A stretch of DNA of 44,248 bases from contig JAJRWQ010000105.1 of the NCBI GenBank assembly GCA_024276735.1, positions 1-44,248 of the forward strand, given 5' to 3'. Shown here in pieces: positions 6,370-14,244 of the stretch. The notes beneath the pieces were generated by a model. It was given only the letters and a program-made list of their open reading frames with translations, was not told where the DNA came from and did no database searches. Position 1 is the stretch's first letter, and each line of letters begins with the position of its first letter. Position numbers and translations under genes: made by a program. The DNA comes from Actinomycetes bacterium. GTDB taxonomy: Bacteria; Actinomycetota; Thermoleophilia; BMS3ABIN01.

Positions 6370-7197
6370 TCACTCTTCCTGGCAGCGGGGCCAGAGGTAG
6401 GTCCCCCTCCCCCCCACCTTGATCTTCTCGATGGCGGTGCCACAGCGAGGGCAGGGCTCCCCCTGGCGCCGGTGCACCTGGAAGACGTCCTGGTAGCCGC
6501 CGCGGGCGCCGCGGGCGTCGCGGTAGGTATCCACGGAGCTTCCCTGGAGCCGGATGGCCTTGCGCAGGGTGTCCCTGATGGCACGATGCAGCCGGGCGAT
6601 CTCCTCTTCGTCCAGGCTGGCGGAGGATCTCAGGGGGTGGATGCCGGCCAGGAAGAGCGATTCGTCCGCGTAGATGTTGCCGATGCCGGCGATGAGGCCC
6701 TGTTCCATCAGCAATGGCTTCACCGGTTTCTGGCGCCGGCGGGCGATCTCGCCCAGGCGGGCGGCGGTGAAGGAGCGCGACAGCGGCTCCGGTCCCAGCC
6801 GCTGCCAGTATTCCTCGGCGTCGGCGGCGGGCAGGAACAGCACCCGGCCGAAGCGCCGCTGGTCATGGAAGGCGATCAGGGTGCCGTCGTCCAGCTCCAG
6901 CAGCAGACGCAGGTGCCGGCGCTCTTCGCCGCGGGGCCGGCCGGCGGCCACGGTGAGCGTGCCGGTCATGCGCAGGTGGACCACCAGGGCGTCGCCGCCG
7001 GCAAGGAGGAAACGCAGGTACTTGCCCCGGCGTTCCAGCGCCTCGATGCGGCGCCCTCGGACCTGGCGGCGCAAGGCAGCCGGCGAAGCGGGGGCAGTGA
7101 TCTTTTCGTCGGAGATGGTGACGCGGTAGATGGCGCGGCCCCGCACCACCGGTTCCAGCTGCCGCCTGATGGTCTCCACCTCGGGAAGCTCGGGCAT
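6370..7197 (-). CDS. mutM: formamidopyrimidine-DNA glycosylase (Fpg/MutM)
   Basis: Bifunctional glycosylase/AP lyase that removes 8-oxoguanine and formamidopyrimidines. The mature N-terminus is PELPEVET, with catalytic Pro2 and Glu3. The conserved Lys loop (RRGKYLRF) and the H2TH region (MEQGLIAGIGNIYADESLF) are present. The start is set at the ATG of MPELPEVE (7197), with GGAGGAAAA upstream, not at the longer ORF-track start. One oddity stands out: the C-terminal zinc finger reads CPRCG...RGTYLWPRCQEE. The third of the four zinc Cys is replaced by Trp (codon TGG where TGC/TGT is expected). That is either a real change or a sequencing error. The length is normal. Confidence 0.95.
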   Translation of the reverse strand: MPELPEVETIRRQLEPVVRGRAIYRVTISDEKITAPASPAALRRQVRGRRIEALERRGKYLRFLLAGGDALVVHLRMTGTLTVAAGRPRGEERRHLRLLLELDDGTLIAFHDQRRFGRVLFLPAADAEEYWQRLGPEPLSRSFTAARLGEIARRRQKPVKPLLMEQGLIAGIGNIYADESLFLAGIHPLRSSASLDEEEIARLHRAIRDTLRKAIRLQGSSVDTYRDARGARGGYQDVFQVHRRQGEPCPRCGTAIEKIKVGGRGTYLWPRCQEE

Positions 7198-7279
7198 CGG
7201 CGTTTTCCTCCTGCAGGAGATCGCAAACAAAGGCAGGGACACGCACCGGGCGCGCCCCTGCCGGGATTGCCGGTTGAAA

Positions 7280-7293
7280 GCGGCTTGAGCCGC
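7280..7293 (-). terminator. weak terminator-like hairpin after FBP aldolase/phosphatase
   Basis: GCGGC-tcaa-GCCGC hairpin read on the minus strand, followed by TTTC, a few bases past the stop codon of the aldolase/phosphatase gene. The stem is short and the T-tract poor, so it may only attenuate transcription into mutM. Confidence 0.3.
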
Positions 7294-7299
7294 CGGCGC

Positions 7300-8418
7300 T
7301 TACGAGGTGCGCTCCGCCTCCGCCATGTCGGTGAAGCGGTCCTTGAGCTTCTCCACCACCAGCGGCAGCGTGGTGTACTCCATGTCCTCCAGGGGCAGGC
7401 GCTCGGGCTCGAACGGGCCCATGCTGCGCATGTAGTCCGCCTGCTCCAGGGCGATCTGCCGGGCGCGGTCGAAACTGATGTCGCCCAGCATGTCACGCGG
7501 CCCGATGAGCTTGCCGTTGGCCAGCTGGAAGCCCAGCCCGATCACCCGCGGCGGGCCGTCGAAGCGCGACGGGGTGGCATCGTTCATGGAGCAGGGCATC
7601 AGCGGGCCGCAGTGGGAGCCGCGCATCCAGCCGAACACCAGGTGCGGCTTGGCAAAGGGCTCCAGCACCTCGCCCACCGCCGGCAGGCCGCTCTGGGAGC
7701 GCACGATCAGCACCGGGTCGTCCTTGCCTACGTAGCGGCCGGCCATCATGCTCAGGCGCTGCGTGGAGGTGACGGCGCAGACTTCGTCGGTGCCCTTGCG
7801 GAAGACGTGCTTGATCACGTAGCGGCTCTGGGCGCCGATGAAGATCAGCAGGTCGTAGAGCTCCTCGGGGCTGCTGAAGATGACCTTCTTGTGCTCGATC
7901 ACGTCGTGAACCTCGAGATCGAAGCCGTCGTGCATGTTGGGATCGATCACCAGGCCGGCGGTGTTGAAGGGGTCACAGAAGATCTTGTAGATGGGCAGGT
8001 TCCAGGCACCCGGTTCCGTCTTGTCGGCCAGGAAGACGAAGATCGGCTCGCTCTTGCGCTCCTCGAACTCCAGCTCGGCGACGCCGGGGCCGGCGCCCTT
8101 GATGTTGCCGGAGAAGGCGTCGGAGAGCAGGTCCTGGCCGGCGCCGTACATCTTCAGTTCCTTGGCCACGTCGGTGCAGGCGAGGAACACGTCCCACGCC
8201 AGCTTGTGAATCTCCTCGGAGTCCACGCCCTTGTCGTGGGTCATGATCAGCGCGATGTCGTCGCCGACGCCGTTCACCTGGCCGTCCACCAGGGTACCCG
8301 CGTCCACGGCGGCGGCGATCATCTCCTTTGCCTTGGCGGTCATGTCGGGGTGGATATCCGCGTGCCCCACGTAGCCGCCTACGTCGGCCTTGATCACGGA
8401 AAGGGTTATCTTGGACAT
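7300..8418 (-). CDS. bifunctional fructose-1,6-bisphosphate aldolase/phosphatase
   Basis: Archaeal-type FBPA/P (372 aa). One active site condenses triose phosphates to fructose-1,6-bisphosphate and then dephosphorylates it, giving unidirectional gluconeogenesis. The N-terminus MSKITLSVIKADVGGYVGH is the family signature. The Schiff-base segment reads SRYVIKHVF, with Tyr and Lys three residues apart, as in the characterised archaeal enzymes (Tyr229/Lys232). The Asp/Glu/His-rich metal sites are present (GDDIALIMTHDKG, GFDLEVHDVIEHKK). The length matches the family. It is found in most archaea and in deep-branching, often thermophilic autotrophic bacteria. It has a good GGAGG ribosome site and a long upstream gap. 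Confidence 0.96.
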   Translation of the reverse strand: MSKITLSVIKADVGGYVGHADIHPDMTAKAKEMIAAAVDAGTLVDGQVNGVGDDIALIMTHDKGVDSEEIHKLAWDVFLACTDVAKELKMYGAGQDLLSDAFSGNIKGAGPGVAELEFEERKSEPIFVFLADKTEPGAWNLPIYKIFCDPFNTAGLVIDPNMHDGFDLEVHDVIEHKKVIFSSPEELYDLLIFIGAQSRYVIKHVFRKGTDEVCAVTSTQRLSMMAGRYVGKDDPVLIVRSQSGLPAVGEVLEPFAKPHLVFGWMRGSHCGPLMPCSMNDATPSRFDGPPRVIGLGFQLANGKLIGPRDMLGDISFDRARQIALEQADYMRSMGPFEPERLPLEDMEYTTLPLVVEKLKDRFTDMAEAERTS

Positions 8419-8649
8419 TGCTCGAGGACCTCCTGGTTAGCTTGAGGGTTGAAAAGACGAAAAAGGGAAAGCACCGTTTTTTACCTCGCTCTCACGCTCC
8501 TCTCCATCGCTAGCCTGCAGCCGTATGCCAGGCGCTCCCGACATGTTCCGCTCCGGTGCTCGCCGGGCGGGAAGCAGCGGGTCTCGGGATGAAAACCACC
8601 AAAACGCGGCTGGTATTCTATCACAAGCAGCAGGCGACGAAAACAAGTG
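8419..8649 (-). other. 231-base leader/intergenic region upstream of FBP aldolase/phosphatase
   Basis: There is no convincing gene here; the 69-aa ORF at 8437-8646 has no start signal or family resemblance. On the minus strand a possible promoter lies at the far end (TTTTCG, 17 bases, TAGAAT; -10 at 8615-8620), which would give a 5' UTR of about 190 bases. The leader can form hairpins (CCGCT...AGCGG and GCCTG...CAGGC), but I recognise no known riboswitch. Confidence 0.35.
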
Positions 8650-9867
8650 TCAGCCGCCGGCGCGGTAGCGGACGCTTCCCCGCCGGATGACGCGCGACAG
8701 CGACAGGGAGAGCAGCACCGTGGCTGCCAGCACCAGGAAGGACAGGCCCAAGGGAGCGTCGGTCCCGGAGTAGCGCCAAAGCAGCGGCGCCAGGAGGCTG
8801 CCGCCGGCGATGCTCCCCCACTCGGCGAGGGAGCCGATGAAGCCGGAGACGGCTCCCCGCTCGCCCATGGTGGTGATGTCGCCCACCAGGGAGAAGAAGG
8901 AATTGAAGTAGGCCGGGGCGCCGGTGCCGCCGATGATGAAGCCGGCCATCACCGCGGTTCTCCCCGGGTGCAGGTAGATGGTCAGGGCCTCCAGGGCCAT
9001 GAAGACCAGGCCCGCCGCCATCACCAGGATGCGGGAGCCGCGGCGGTCGGACAGGCGGCCGAGAAAGGGGCTGGCGGCCGCGGCGGCGATGCCGCTGACC
9101 CCGAAGGCGACGGCGATATCGGTAGCGTCCCAGCCCAGGGCCTCGGCGGTGACGATCGGCGCCGCCGCCAGGAAGACCGCCAGGCTCATCATCTGTAGGA
9201 AATGGATGCCCGCCAGGGACATCGCCGGCGGGGTGATCACCACCGATAGCAGACGCTTTGCCCGCTCGAGCAGGGAAGCACCCGCCGCCACGGCCTTCCG
9301 GCGGGGAATGGCGGGGATCAGCAGGCTCAGCAGGAAGCAGCCTCCTCCCAGCGCCCCGCCGGCCCAGAAGGGCGCTTTCAGCGAGTAGGCCTGGTAGAGG
9401 ATCCCACCCAGCAGGGGGCCCACCACCACGCCGATGTTGATGGCGCTGCTGTTGATGCCGTGGGCCAGCCCCCGCAGGCGGGAAGGGGTACGGTCGTTGA
9501 CGTAGGACTGGAAGCCGACGATGAAGCCCGCCGAGGAGACCCCCTGCAGGAAGCGGAGCAGCACCATGGGCGCCGCCTCGGTGGTGAGGGCGAAGGCGGT
9601 GGTGGCCAGGGCGAACAGCAGCAGCGAGGAAGACATCACCAGCTTGCGGCCCACGCGGTCCGAGAGCACGCCCAGGGGAAACTGCGAGGAAACCCGGCCC
9701 AGGAAGAAGGAGCCCACCAGCAGGCCGATGACGAAGCCATCGAAGTGCAGCTGCTCGGCGTAGCGCGGCAGCAGCGGCACCATCATCATGAACCCGGTCA
9801 TGATCACCCCGTTCGCCAGCGAGAGAACGTAGATGCTCCAGTGGAGCTGTCTCGCCTGGGAGAGCAT
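8650..9867 (-). CDS. MFS transporter (drug/metabolite efflux type)
   Basis: Major facilitator superfamily permease of 405 aa with about 12 hydrophobic segments. The motif-A-like loop between TM2 and TM3 reads GVLSDRVGRKLVMSSS, and a second copy in the C-half reads GRLSDRRGSRILVMAAG. The N-terminal half resembles multidrug/sugar efflux members (LHWSIYVLSLANGVIMTGFMMMVPLLPRYA split). Substrate is unknown. It begins six bases after the argS stop and so probably belongs to the argS transcript. Another MFS subfamily is possible; the superfamily call is secure. Confidence 0.92.
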   Translation of the reverse strand: MLSQARQLHWSIYVLSLANGVIMTGFMMMVPLLPRYAEQLHFDGFVIGLLVGSFFLGRVSSQFPLGVLSDRVGRKLVMSSSLLLFALATTAFALTTEAAPMVLLRFLQGVSSAGFIVGFQSYVNDRTPSRLRGLAHGINSSAINIGVVVGPLLGGILYQAYSLKAPFWAGGALGGGCFLLSLLIPAIPRRKAVAAGASLLERAKRLLSVVITPPAMSLAGIHFLQMMSLAVFLAAAPIVTAEALGWDATDIAVAFGVSGIAAAAASPFLGRLSDRRGSRILVMAAGLVFMALEALTIYLHPGRTAVMAGFIIGGTGAPAYFNSFFSLVGDITTMGERGAVSGFIGSLAEWGSIAGGSLLAPLLWRYSGTDAPLGLSFLVLAATVLLSLSLSRVIRRGSVRYRAGG

Positions 9868-9873
9868 GGGGGT

Positions 9874-11559
9874 TTACATGCGTTCGGGGGCTTTAACGCC
9901 CACCAGCGAAAGCGACCGGGCGATGACGTCGCGCGTGAGCGTGCAGAGTGAAAGCCTGAAGGCGGCCGTCTCCCCGCCGGCGCGCAGCACCGGGCAATTG
10001 TGGTAGAAGACGTGGAAATCGGCCGCCAGCGAGCGCATGTAGGTGGTGAGGCGATGCGGCTCCCGCGATGCGGCTGCCGCGGCTACCGCACCCGGGAAAC
10101 TCAGCAGCTGCAGCACCAGCTGCCGTTCCTCGGGCTCGAGGCTTCCCGGGGGCGCCGCCTCCACCGCCTCCGTCTCGCTGCCCGCGGCCTTTCTCAGGAT
10201 GCTGCAGATGCGGGCGTGGGCGTAATGTACGTAGTAGACCGGGTTTTCCTCCGAGCGCATCCTGGCCTTTTCCAGGTCCAGGTCCAGGGCGCTGTCGTGG
10301 CTGCGCTCCACCAGGAAGAAGCGGGCGGCATCGACGCCGATGGCATCGATCAGCTCGTCCAGCATCACCATCGTTCCCGCCCGCTTGGACATCTGCTTGC
10401 GCTCGCCGCGCTCGATCACGTTCACCAGCTGGCCGATGATGATCTCCAGCTTGTCCGGGTCCTCGTCCAGGGCGGCGAAGGCCGCCTTCATGCGGGCCAC
10501 GTACCCGTGGTGGTCGGCGCCCCAGATGTTGATGAGGCGGTCGTAGCCGCGGTCCAGCTTTTGGCGGTGGTAGGCGATGTCCGAGGCGAAATATGTGGGC
10601 TCGCCGCTGCTGCGGATCAGCACCCGGTCCTTATCGTCGCCGTGCCGGCTGGTGAGCATCCAGGTGGCGCCGTCCCTGTCGGTGACGTCGCCGCTGCGAC
10701 GCAGGGCGGCCAGCAGCGTCTCCAGGGCCTGGTCCCGGTAGAGGCTGGACTCGGAGAACCAGCGGTCGAAGTGCACCCGGAAGCGCCCCAGCGTGGCCTC
10801 GATCTCCGCCAGCATCAGCTCGCAGCCGCGCCGGCGCAGGAAGGACAGCGCCTGCTGTCCGTCGCCGCCGGTGAGGTCGTCGAGCAGCGCCTCCCCCTTT
10901 TCCCCGACGATCGTTGCCGCGATGCGGTCCAGGTAATCGCCGCGGTACCCGTCCTCGGGGAGCGGCAGCTCTTTCCCCAGCCGGCGGGCATAGGCCACCG
11001 CCAGGGAACGGGCGAAGAGATCCATCTGGGTGCCGTAGTCGTTGATGTAGAACTCGGTGTCCACGCGGTGGCCGGCAAAGGTGAGTATCCGTGCCAGCGA
11101 ATCGCCGTAGGCGGCGTAGCGCGCGTGACCCACGTGCAGGGGGCCGGTGGGATTGGCGCTCACGAACTCCAGCAGGATCGACAGCGGCGCCGGCGGCTCG
11201 CCGCGGCCGAAATCATCGCCGGCGGCCAGCGCCGCCAGGGCTGCCGCCCCCAGGGCCGCGTCGTCCAGGAAGAGGTTGATGAAGCCGGGGCCGGCGATCT
11301 CCAGGCGCCGGCAGTAGGTGGAGAGCCTTTCATCGGCTTCCAGGTCGGCCACCAGCTCCGCCGCCAGCTCCCGCGGCGGCCGCCCGGCCCTGCCGGCTGC
11401 CGCCAGGGCCAGGTTGAGCGAGAGATCGCCGTGCTGGCGCTGCGCCGGCCGTTCCAGCTCGATCTTCTCCGCCAGCTCGCCGGCTCCCCAGGAGCGTAGC
11501 CGCCCGGCGGCGGCGGCGCTCACCGCCTGCTTCACCTCGGAAAAGAGGTCAGCGCTCAC
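9874..11559 (-). CDS. argS: arginyl-tRNA synthetase
   Basis: Class I aminoacyl-tRNA synthetase of 561 aa that charges tRNA-Arg. The N-terminal additional domain is present (RPAQRQHGDLSLNLAL...). The HIGH-like motif reads SANPTGPLHVGHAR, the YINDYGTQM stretch follows, and the KMSKS-like loop reads KQMSKRAGT. The C-terminal anticodon-binding DALR domain closes the protein (YMRSLAADFHVFYHNCPVL...). Length and domain order are normal. Its first bases overlap the 3' end of the upstream DUF3006 gene by 11 bp, so the two are coupled. The opposite-strand ORF of 499 aa here is a GC shadow. Confidence 0.98.
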   Translation of the reverse strand: MSADLFSEVKQAVSAAAAGRLRSWGAGELAEKIELERPAQRQHGDLSLNLALAAAGRAGRPPRELAAELVADLEADERLSTYCRRLEIAGPGFINLFLDDAALGAAALAALAAGDDFGRGEPPAPLSILLEFVSANPTGPLHVGHARYAAYGDSLARILTFAGHRVDTEFYINDYGTQMDLFARSLAVAYARRLGKELPLPEDGYRGDYLDRIAATIVGEKGEALLDDLTGGDGQQALSFLRRRGCELMLAEIEATLGRFRVHFDRWFSESSLYRDQALETLLAALRRSGDVTDRDGATWMLTSRHGDDKDRVLIRSSGEPTYFASDIAYHRQKLDRGYDRLINIWGADHHGYVARMKAAFAALDEDPDKLEIIIGQLVNVIERGERKQMSKRAGTMVMLDELIDAIGVDAARFFLVERSHDSALDLDLEKARMRSEENPVYYVHYAHARICSILRKAAGSETEAVEAAPPGSLEPEERQLVLQLLSFPGAVAAAAASREPHRLTTYMRSLAADFHVFYHNCPVLRAGGETAAFRLSLCTLTRDVIARSLSLVGVKAPERM

Positions 11560-11785
11560 CGCGGCCTCCCTCCCCCTCCCCTTGCAGGCGTCTTCTCAGG
11601 GTATCGATCTCCTGCCGGGCCTCCACCCCGGCGGCGGTGTCGACGGTGAGCTCCGCCTTGAGCCAGTCGCCCTCGCCGGCCCCCGCGGGCAGCAGCCGCC
11701 GTGGCAGCTCCAGCGTCTCACCTTCGACCAGCAGCACCGCGGTTTCACCCTCCAGGCGGTCGATGTAGGCCCTGAGCTGCTTCAA
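11549..11785 (-). CDS. DUF3006 domain protein
   Basis: A 78-aa protein of the DUF3006 family: MKQLRAYIDRLEGETAVLLVEG...LPRRLLPAGAGEGDWLKAEL. This small beta-barrel-like domain is common in Firmicutes and Actinobacteria and has no established function. The C-terminal third is a charged helix (EARQEIDTLRRRLQG). It overlaps the channel gene upstream (ATGA) and argS downstream (11 bp), so it is sandwiched in a tightly coupled operon. Confidence 0.8.
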   Translation of the reverse strand: MKQLRAYIDRLEGETAVLLVEGETLELPRRLLPAGAGEGDWLKAELTVDTAAGVEARQEIDTLRRRLQGEGEGGRGER

Positions 11786-12132
11786 CTCCCGCCCGCCGCG
11801 TCGTTGATCATGCTTTCCAGCGAGCTGATCTCCTCGGGAGTGCCGGCGGTGATCAGGACGTCGTTCTCCTCCAGCAGGGTGCCGGGATCAGGGTTGGTAT
11901 CGAAGGTGCCGCCTGGCTTGCGGATCGCCAGCACCGAGGTGCCGGTGCGCTGCCTGATCTGCAGTTCCTCGATGCTCTTGCCGATCACCGGCGAGCCGGC
12001 CGCCAGGCGAAACTGCTCGATGCGCAGCTCCAGCTCGCCGCCGCCGGTGACCACCTCCAGGTAGTCGCTGACCATGGGTTTCATCATCAGCGTGGCCATT
12101 TCGCGGCCGCCGATGGCATAGGGCGAGACCAC
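11782..12132 (-). CDS. C-terminal part of frameshifted K+ channel (RCK-C / TrkA-C domain)
   Basis: This ORF (116 aa) continues, in another frame, the channel encoded by 12087-12803. It contains the end of the RCK-N domain (VVSPYAIGGREMATLMMKP) and a TrkA-C ligand-binding domain (SPVIGKSIEELQIRQRTGTSVLAIRKPGG...LLEENDVLITAGTPEEISSLE). The ATG at 12132 is probably not a real start. Reading the two frames together with one extra G at about 12148 restores KLERAGADKVVSPYAIGG, the expected family sequence. Its stop overlaps the DUF3006 start. Either the assembly lost one base in a GGG run or the gene is recently broken. Confidence 0.85.
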   Translation of the reverse strand: MVSPYAIGGREMATLMMKPMVSDYLEVVTGGGELELRIEQFRLAAGSPVIGKSIEELQIRQRTGTSVLAIRKPGGTFDTNPDPGTLLEENDVLITAGTPEEISSLESMINDAAGGS

Positions 12133-12803
12133 CTTGTCGGCGCCGGCCTTTCCAGCTTGTTGCGCGTGTCTTCCGAGTTGGCACGGGCGACGATCTGGAT
12201 GTCGGGCGCCAGCACCCTGGCGGTGAGCGTCACGAACACGTTGTCGGCGTCGGTGTCGACGCAGGCCGCCAGGCCCCGGGCCTCGAGGATGCCGGCGCGC
12301 CTGAGGATCTCGTCGTCGGCGGCGTCACCCTTGAGGTGCAGGTAGCCGGCCTCGGCGCAGGCGGCGAGGCTCTCGTCGTGGTTGTCGATGACCACGAACT
12401 CTTCGCCGGCACGCGCGAACTCGCGCGCCACCTGGCTGCCCACGCGGCCGAAGCCGCAGATGATGTAGTGATCGGAAATGCTGGAGATCTTCTTCTTCAT
12501 GCTGCGCTCCCCCAGTATCTCGGCAAGGTAGCCGCCGATGAGAAAGTCGGCAACCGTCGTCAGTACGTAGAGCAGGGTACCCACGCCCACGACGATGATC
12601 AATACCGCCAGTATCCGTCCGCCCACGCTCGCGGGCATCTCTCCCATTCCCACGGTGGACAGCAGGTTGACCGTGGTCAGGAAGGCCAGCATCGGGTCCT
12701 GGCCCTCCAGGAGCACGAAGCCGACCGTTCCCGCGGCGGCCATGCCGGCGAGCATCAACACCAGCGCCAGTATACGCAAGGGAGACAGCCTGCGAAAGTT
12801 CAT
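12087..12803 (-). CDS. N-terminal part of frameshifted K+ channel (ion channel + RCK-N / TrkA-N)
   Basis: Two-transmembrane potassium-channel-like protein. TM1 is LRILALVLMLAGMAAAGTVGFVLLE, followed by a pore loop and filter region (TVNLLSTVGMGEMP) and TM2 (ILAVLIIVVGVGTLLYVLTTVADFLIGG). A cytoplasmic RCK-N Rossmann domain follows (DHYIICGFGRVGSQVAREFARAGEEFVVID), the MthK/Kch arrangement. The filter reads TVGMGE where canonical channels have TVGYGD. After KLER the frame diverges into a nonsense tail (PAPTRWSRPMPSAAAKWPR), marking a one-base deletion near 12148; the true C-terminus is in ORF 11782-12132. It shares direction with the DUF4388 gene upstream. Confidence 0.85.
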   Translation of the reverse strand: MNFRRLSPLRILALVLMLAGMAAAGTVGFVLLEGQDPMLAFLTTVNLLSTVGMGEMPASVGGRILAVLIIVVGVGTLLYVLTTVADFLIGGYLAEILGERSMKKKISSISDHYIICGFGRVGSQVAREFARAGEEFVVIDNHDESLAACAEAGYLHLKGDAADDEILRRAGILEARGLAACVDTDADNVFVTLTARVLAPDIQIVARANSEDTRNKLERPAPTRWSRPMPSAAAKWPR

Positions 12804-12898
12804 ACGGGTAACCTGCGGAATGTAAGGCGGTCAAAGTCTATCCCATGACCGCGGCGTATTCAACGAGGCGACGCCGGGCCGGGGATCGGCGGCGGGCG

Positions 12899-13600
12899 TC
12901 AGAGGAAGGGAAGGTCGCCGGCGTGGCGTTCCTGCTCGTACATCCGTACCTCTTCGTTGCCGGGGTCGAAGATACTCTCGCGCACGCGCACCGCCATGTT
13001 ACGCCAGAGGCAGATGCCGTCGCGGAGGTACTTGCGTCGCTGCTCGGGGCTGCACTCGGAGCTGCAGTGGGCACAGAGGTCGTGCCCCGGAAGCTCCGGT
13101 TTCTCCCGGCTGGGCCGCTGCCCCTCGTCCAGCCGCCGGCTCACCTCCAGCAGCAGGTGCTGCACGTTGATCTGCGGCGAGATGGGGAACCGCACCGGCT
13201 CCGCGGGCTCGTCGTAGCTGAACGTGCCCCGCACCCAGTTGGACAGCTCCAGGGTGTTGTCGTAGGCCTGCTCCCTGACGGCGGCCACTACCACCTCGGG
13301 CTTCACCAGGCCGCTCTTGAGCAGCGTCAGCCCCAGGAACTCGTTCTCCCCCTTGAGCCCGGAAGCCAGTATCACCCGCCGCAGCTGCACCTCCGTCAGG
13401 TGGCCGCCCTTCACCAGCCGCGAGCCCAGCATGTGGTCCGAGCGGGGCACCGAAACGGCGTCCACCCGTCCATCGGTGAGATAGATGGCCGCCCTTTCCT
13501 GGTTGTCTTCCAGTTCCAGCACGCCGGTCTTCTCGTGGCTGGCGAGCAGCTGCAGTATCATGAACACGGAGAAGTGGCTGATCTTACCCCAGAGAACCAT
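12899..13600 (-). CDS. DUF4388 (PatA-like) domain protein with Cys cluster
   Basis: About 233 aa from the chosen ATG at 13600 (MVLWGKISHFSVFMILQLLASHEKTGVLEL), the standard opening of the DUF4388 domain. The ORF-track extension upstream lacks family resemblance. DUF4388 occurs in PatA-type response regulators and signalling proteins as a probable interaction module. The residues after it (~60-160) look like a linker helix domain (GHLTEVQLRRVILASG). Near the C-terminus lies a Cys cluster (CAHCSSEC...C) that could bind zinc or Fe-S. It is the first gene of the minus-strand channel/DUF3006/argS run, divergent from a nitroreductase. A role in signalling is inference. Confidence 0.78.
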   Translation of the reverse strand: MVLWGKISHFSVFMILQLLASHEKTGVLELEDNQERAAIYLTDGRVDAVSVPRSDHMLGSRLVKGGHLTEVQLRRVILASGLKGENEFLGLTLLKSGLVKPEVVVAAVREQAYDNTLELSNWVRGTFSYDEPAEPVRFPISPQINVQHLLLEVSRRLDEGQRPSREKPELPGHDLCAHCSSECSPEQRRKYLRDGICLWRNMAVRVRESIFDPGNEEVRMYEQERHAGDLPFL

Positions 13601-13700
13601 CTTACCTGCCGGTAGCGAAGAGGGAGTGTCCGTTAACGGTATCGGCACCGGTGAAAACCGGCTTGATTTTTCGCCGTGCATGCAACCAGGGAGGTGTACC

Positions 13701-14219
13701 ATGGAAACACTCGCGGCCATCGCCGCCAGGCGTTCCGTGCGCCGCTTTCAGCGGCAGGCGCCGTCGCCGGAGCAGCTCGAGACCGTCCTGGAGGCCGCCG
13801 TCCGCGCGCCGTCGGCGGGGAACGTGCAACCCTGGCACTTCTACGTCGTCCGCGGCCGGGCCGCCAGGGAAGCCCTCGCGGCTGCCGCTTCCCAGGAACA
13901 CGTGGCCCGCGCCCCGGTGGTGATTGTAGTCTGTGCCGACCCCGGTGCCGCGGCCGGGCGGTACGGGTCCCGCGGCCGGAAGCTCTACTGCATCCAGGAT
14001 ACCGCCGCCGCCGTGGAGAACATGCTGCTGGCAGCCGTGGACCTGGGGCTGGGCGGCTGCTGGGTGGGAGCGTTTTCAGAAAAGAAGGTGGCGCGGATCG
14101 TGGGGGCGCCCCGTGGCTTGCGCCCGGTGGTGCTGGTGACGCTGGGATACCCGGAGCGTACCGCCTCCCGGCGCACGTCGCGGCGGCCGCTTTCCCAGGT
14201 GGTGAGCTTCGTGGACTGA
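13701..14219 (+). CDS. nitroreductase family FMN protein
   Basis: FMN-dependent NAD(P)H oxidoreductase of 172 aa. It shows the family N-terminus (IAARRSVRRFQ), the FMN-binding stretch APSAGNVQPWHFYVV and the helix DTAAAVENMLLAAVDLGLGGCWVGAF; the C-terminal strand ends LVTLGYPE. The ATG at 13701 has GGGAGGTG 7 bases upstream; the ORF-track start at 13485 overlaps the divergent gene. Substrate cannot be told. It is a single gene, convergent with the GGDEF protein. The short divergent region upstream contains a CCGTTAACGG palindrome (13630-13639) and a CCGGT-gaaa-ACCGG hairpin followed by a T-rich stretch, which may be regulatory. Confidence 0.9.
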   Translation: METLAAIAARRSVRRFQRQAPSPEQLETVLEAAVRAPSAGNVQPWHFYVVRGRAAREALAAAASQEHVARAPVVIVVCADPGAAAGRYGSRGRKLYCIQDTAAAVENMLLAAVDLGLGGCWVGAFSEKKVARIVGAPRGLRPVVLVTLGYPERTASRRTSRRPLSQVVSFVD

Positions 14220-14244
14220 GGGCGGCGGGCCGGGCCGCCGCGGG

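Noticed and set aside
6313-8445. 710-aa plus-strand ORF across mutM and the aldolase/phosphatase
   Set aside because: It is long only because stop codons are rare in GC-rich antisense frames; it spans two well-supported minus-strand genes and has no recognisable domain.
8437-8646. 69-aa minus-strand ORF upstream of the aldolase/phosphatase
   Set aside because: No ribosome site, no family resemblance, and its sequence is mainly leader and promoter-like bases.
14220-14244. GC hairpin (CGGCGG...CCGCCG) between nitroreductase and the GGDEF gene as terminator
   Set aside because: The stem is plausible, but neither strand has a T-tract and such GGC/GCC words are very common in this window.
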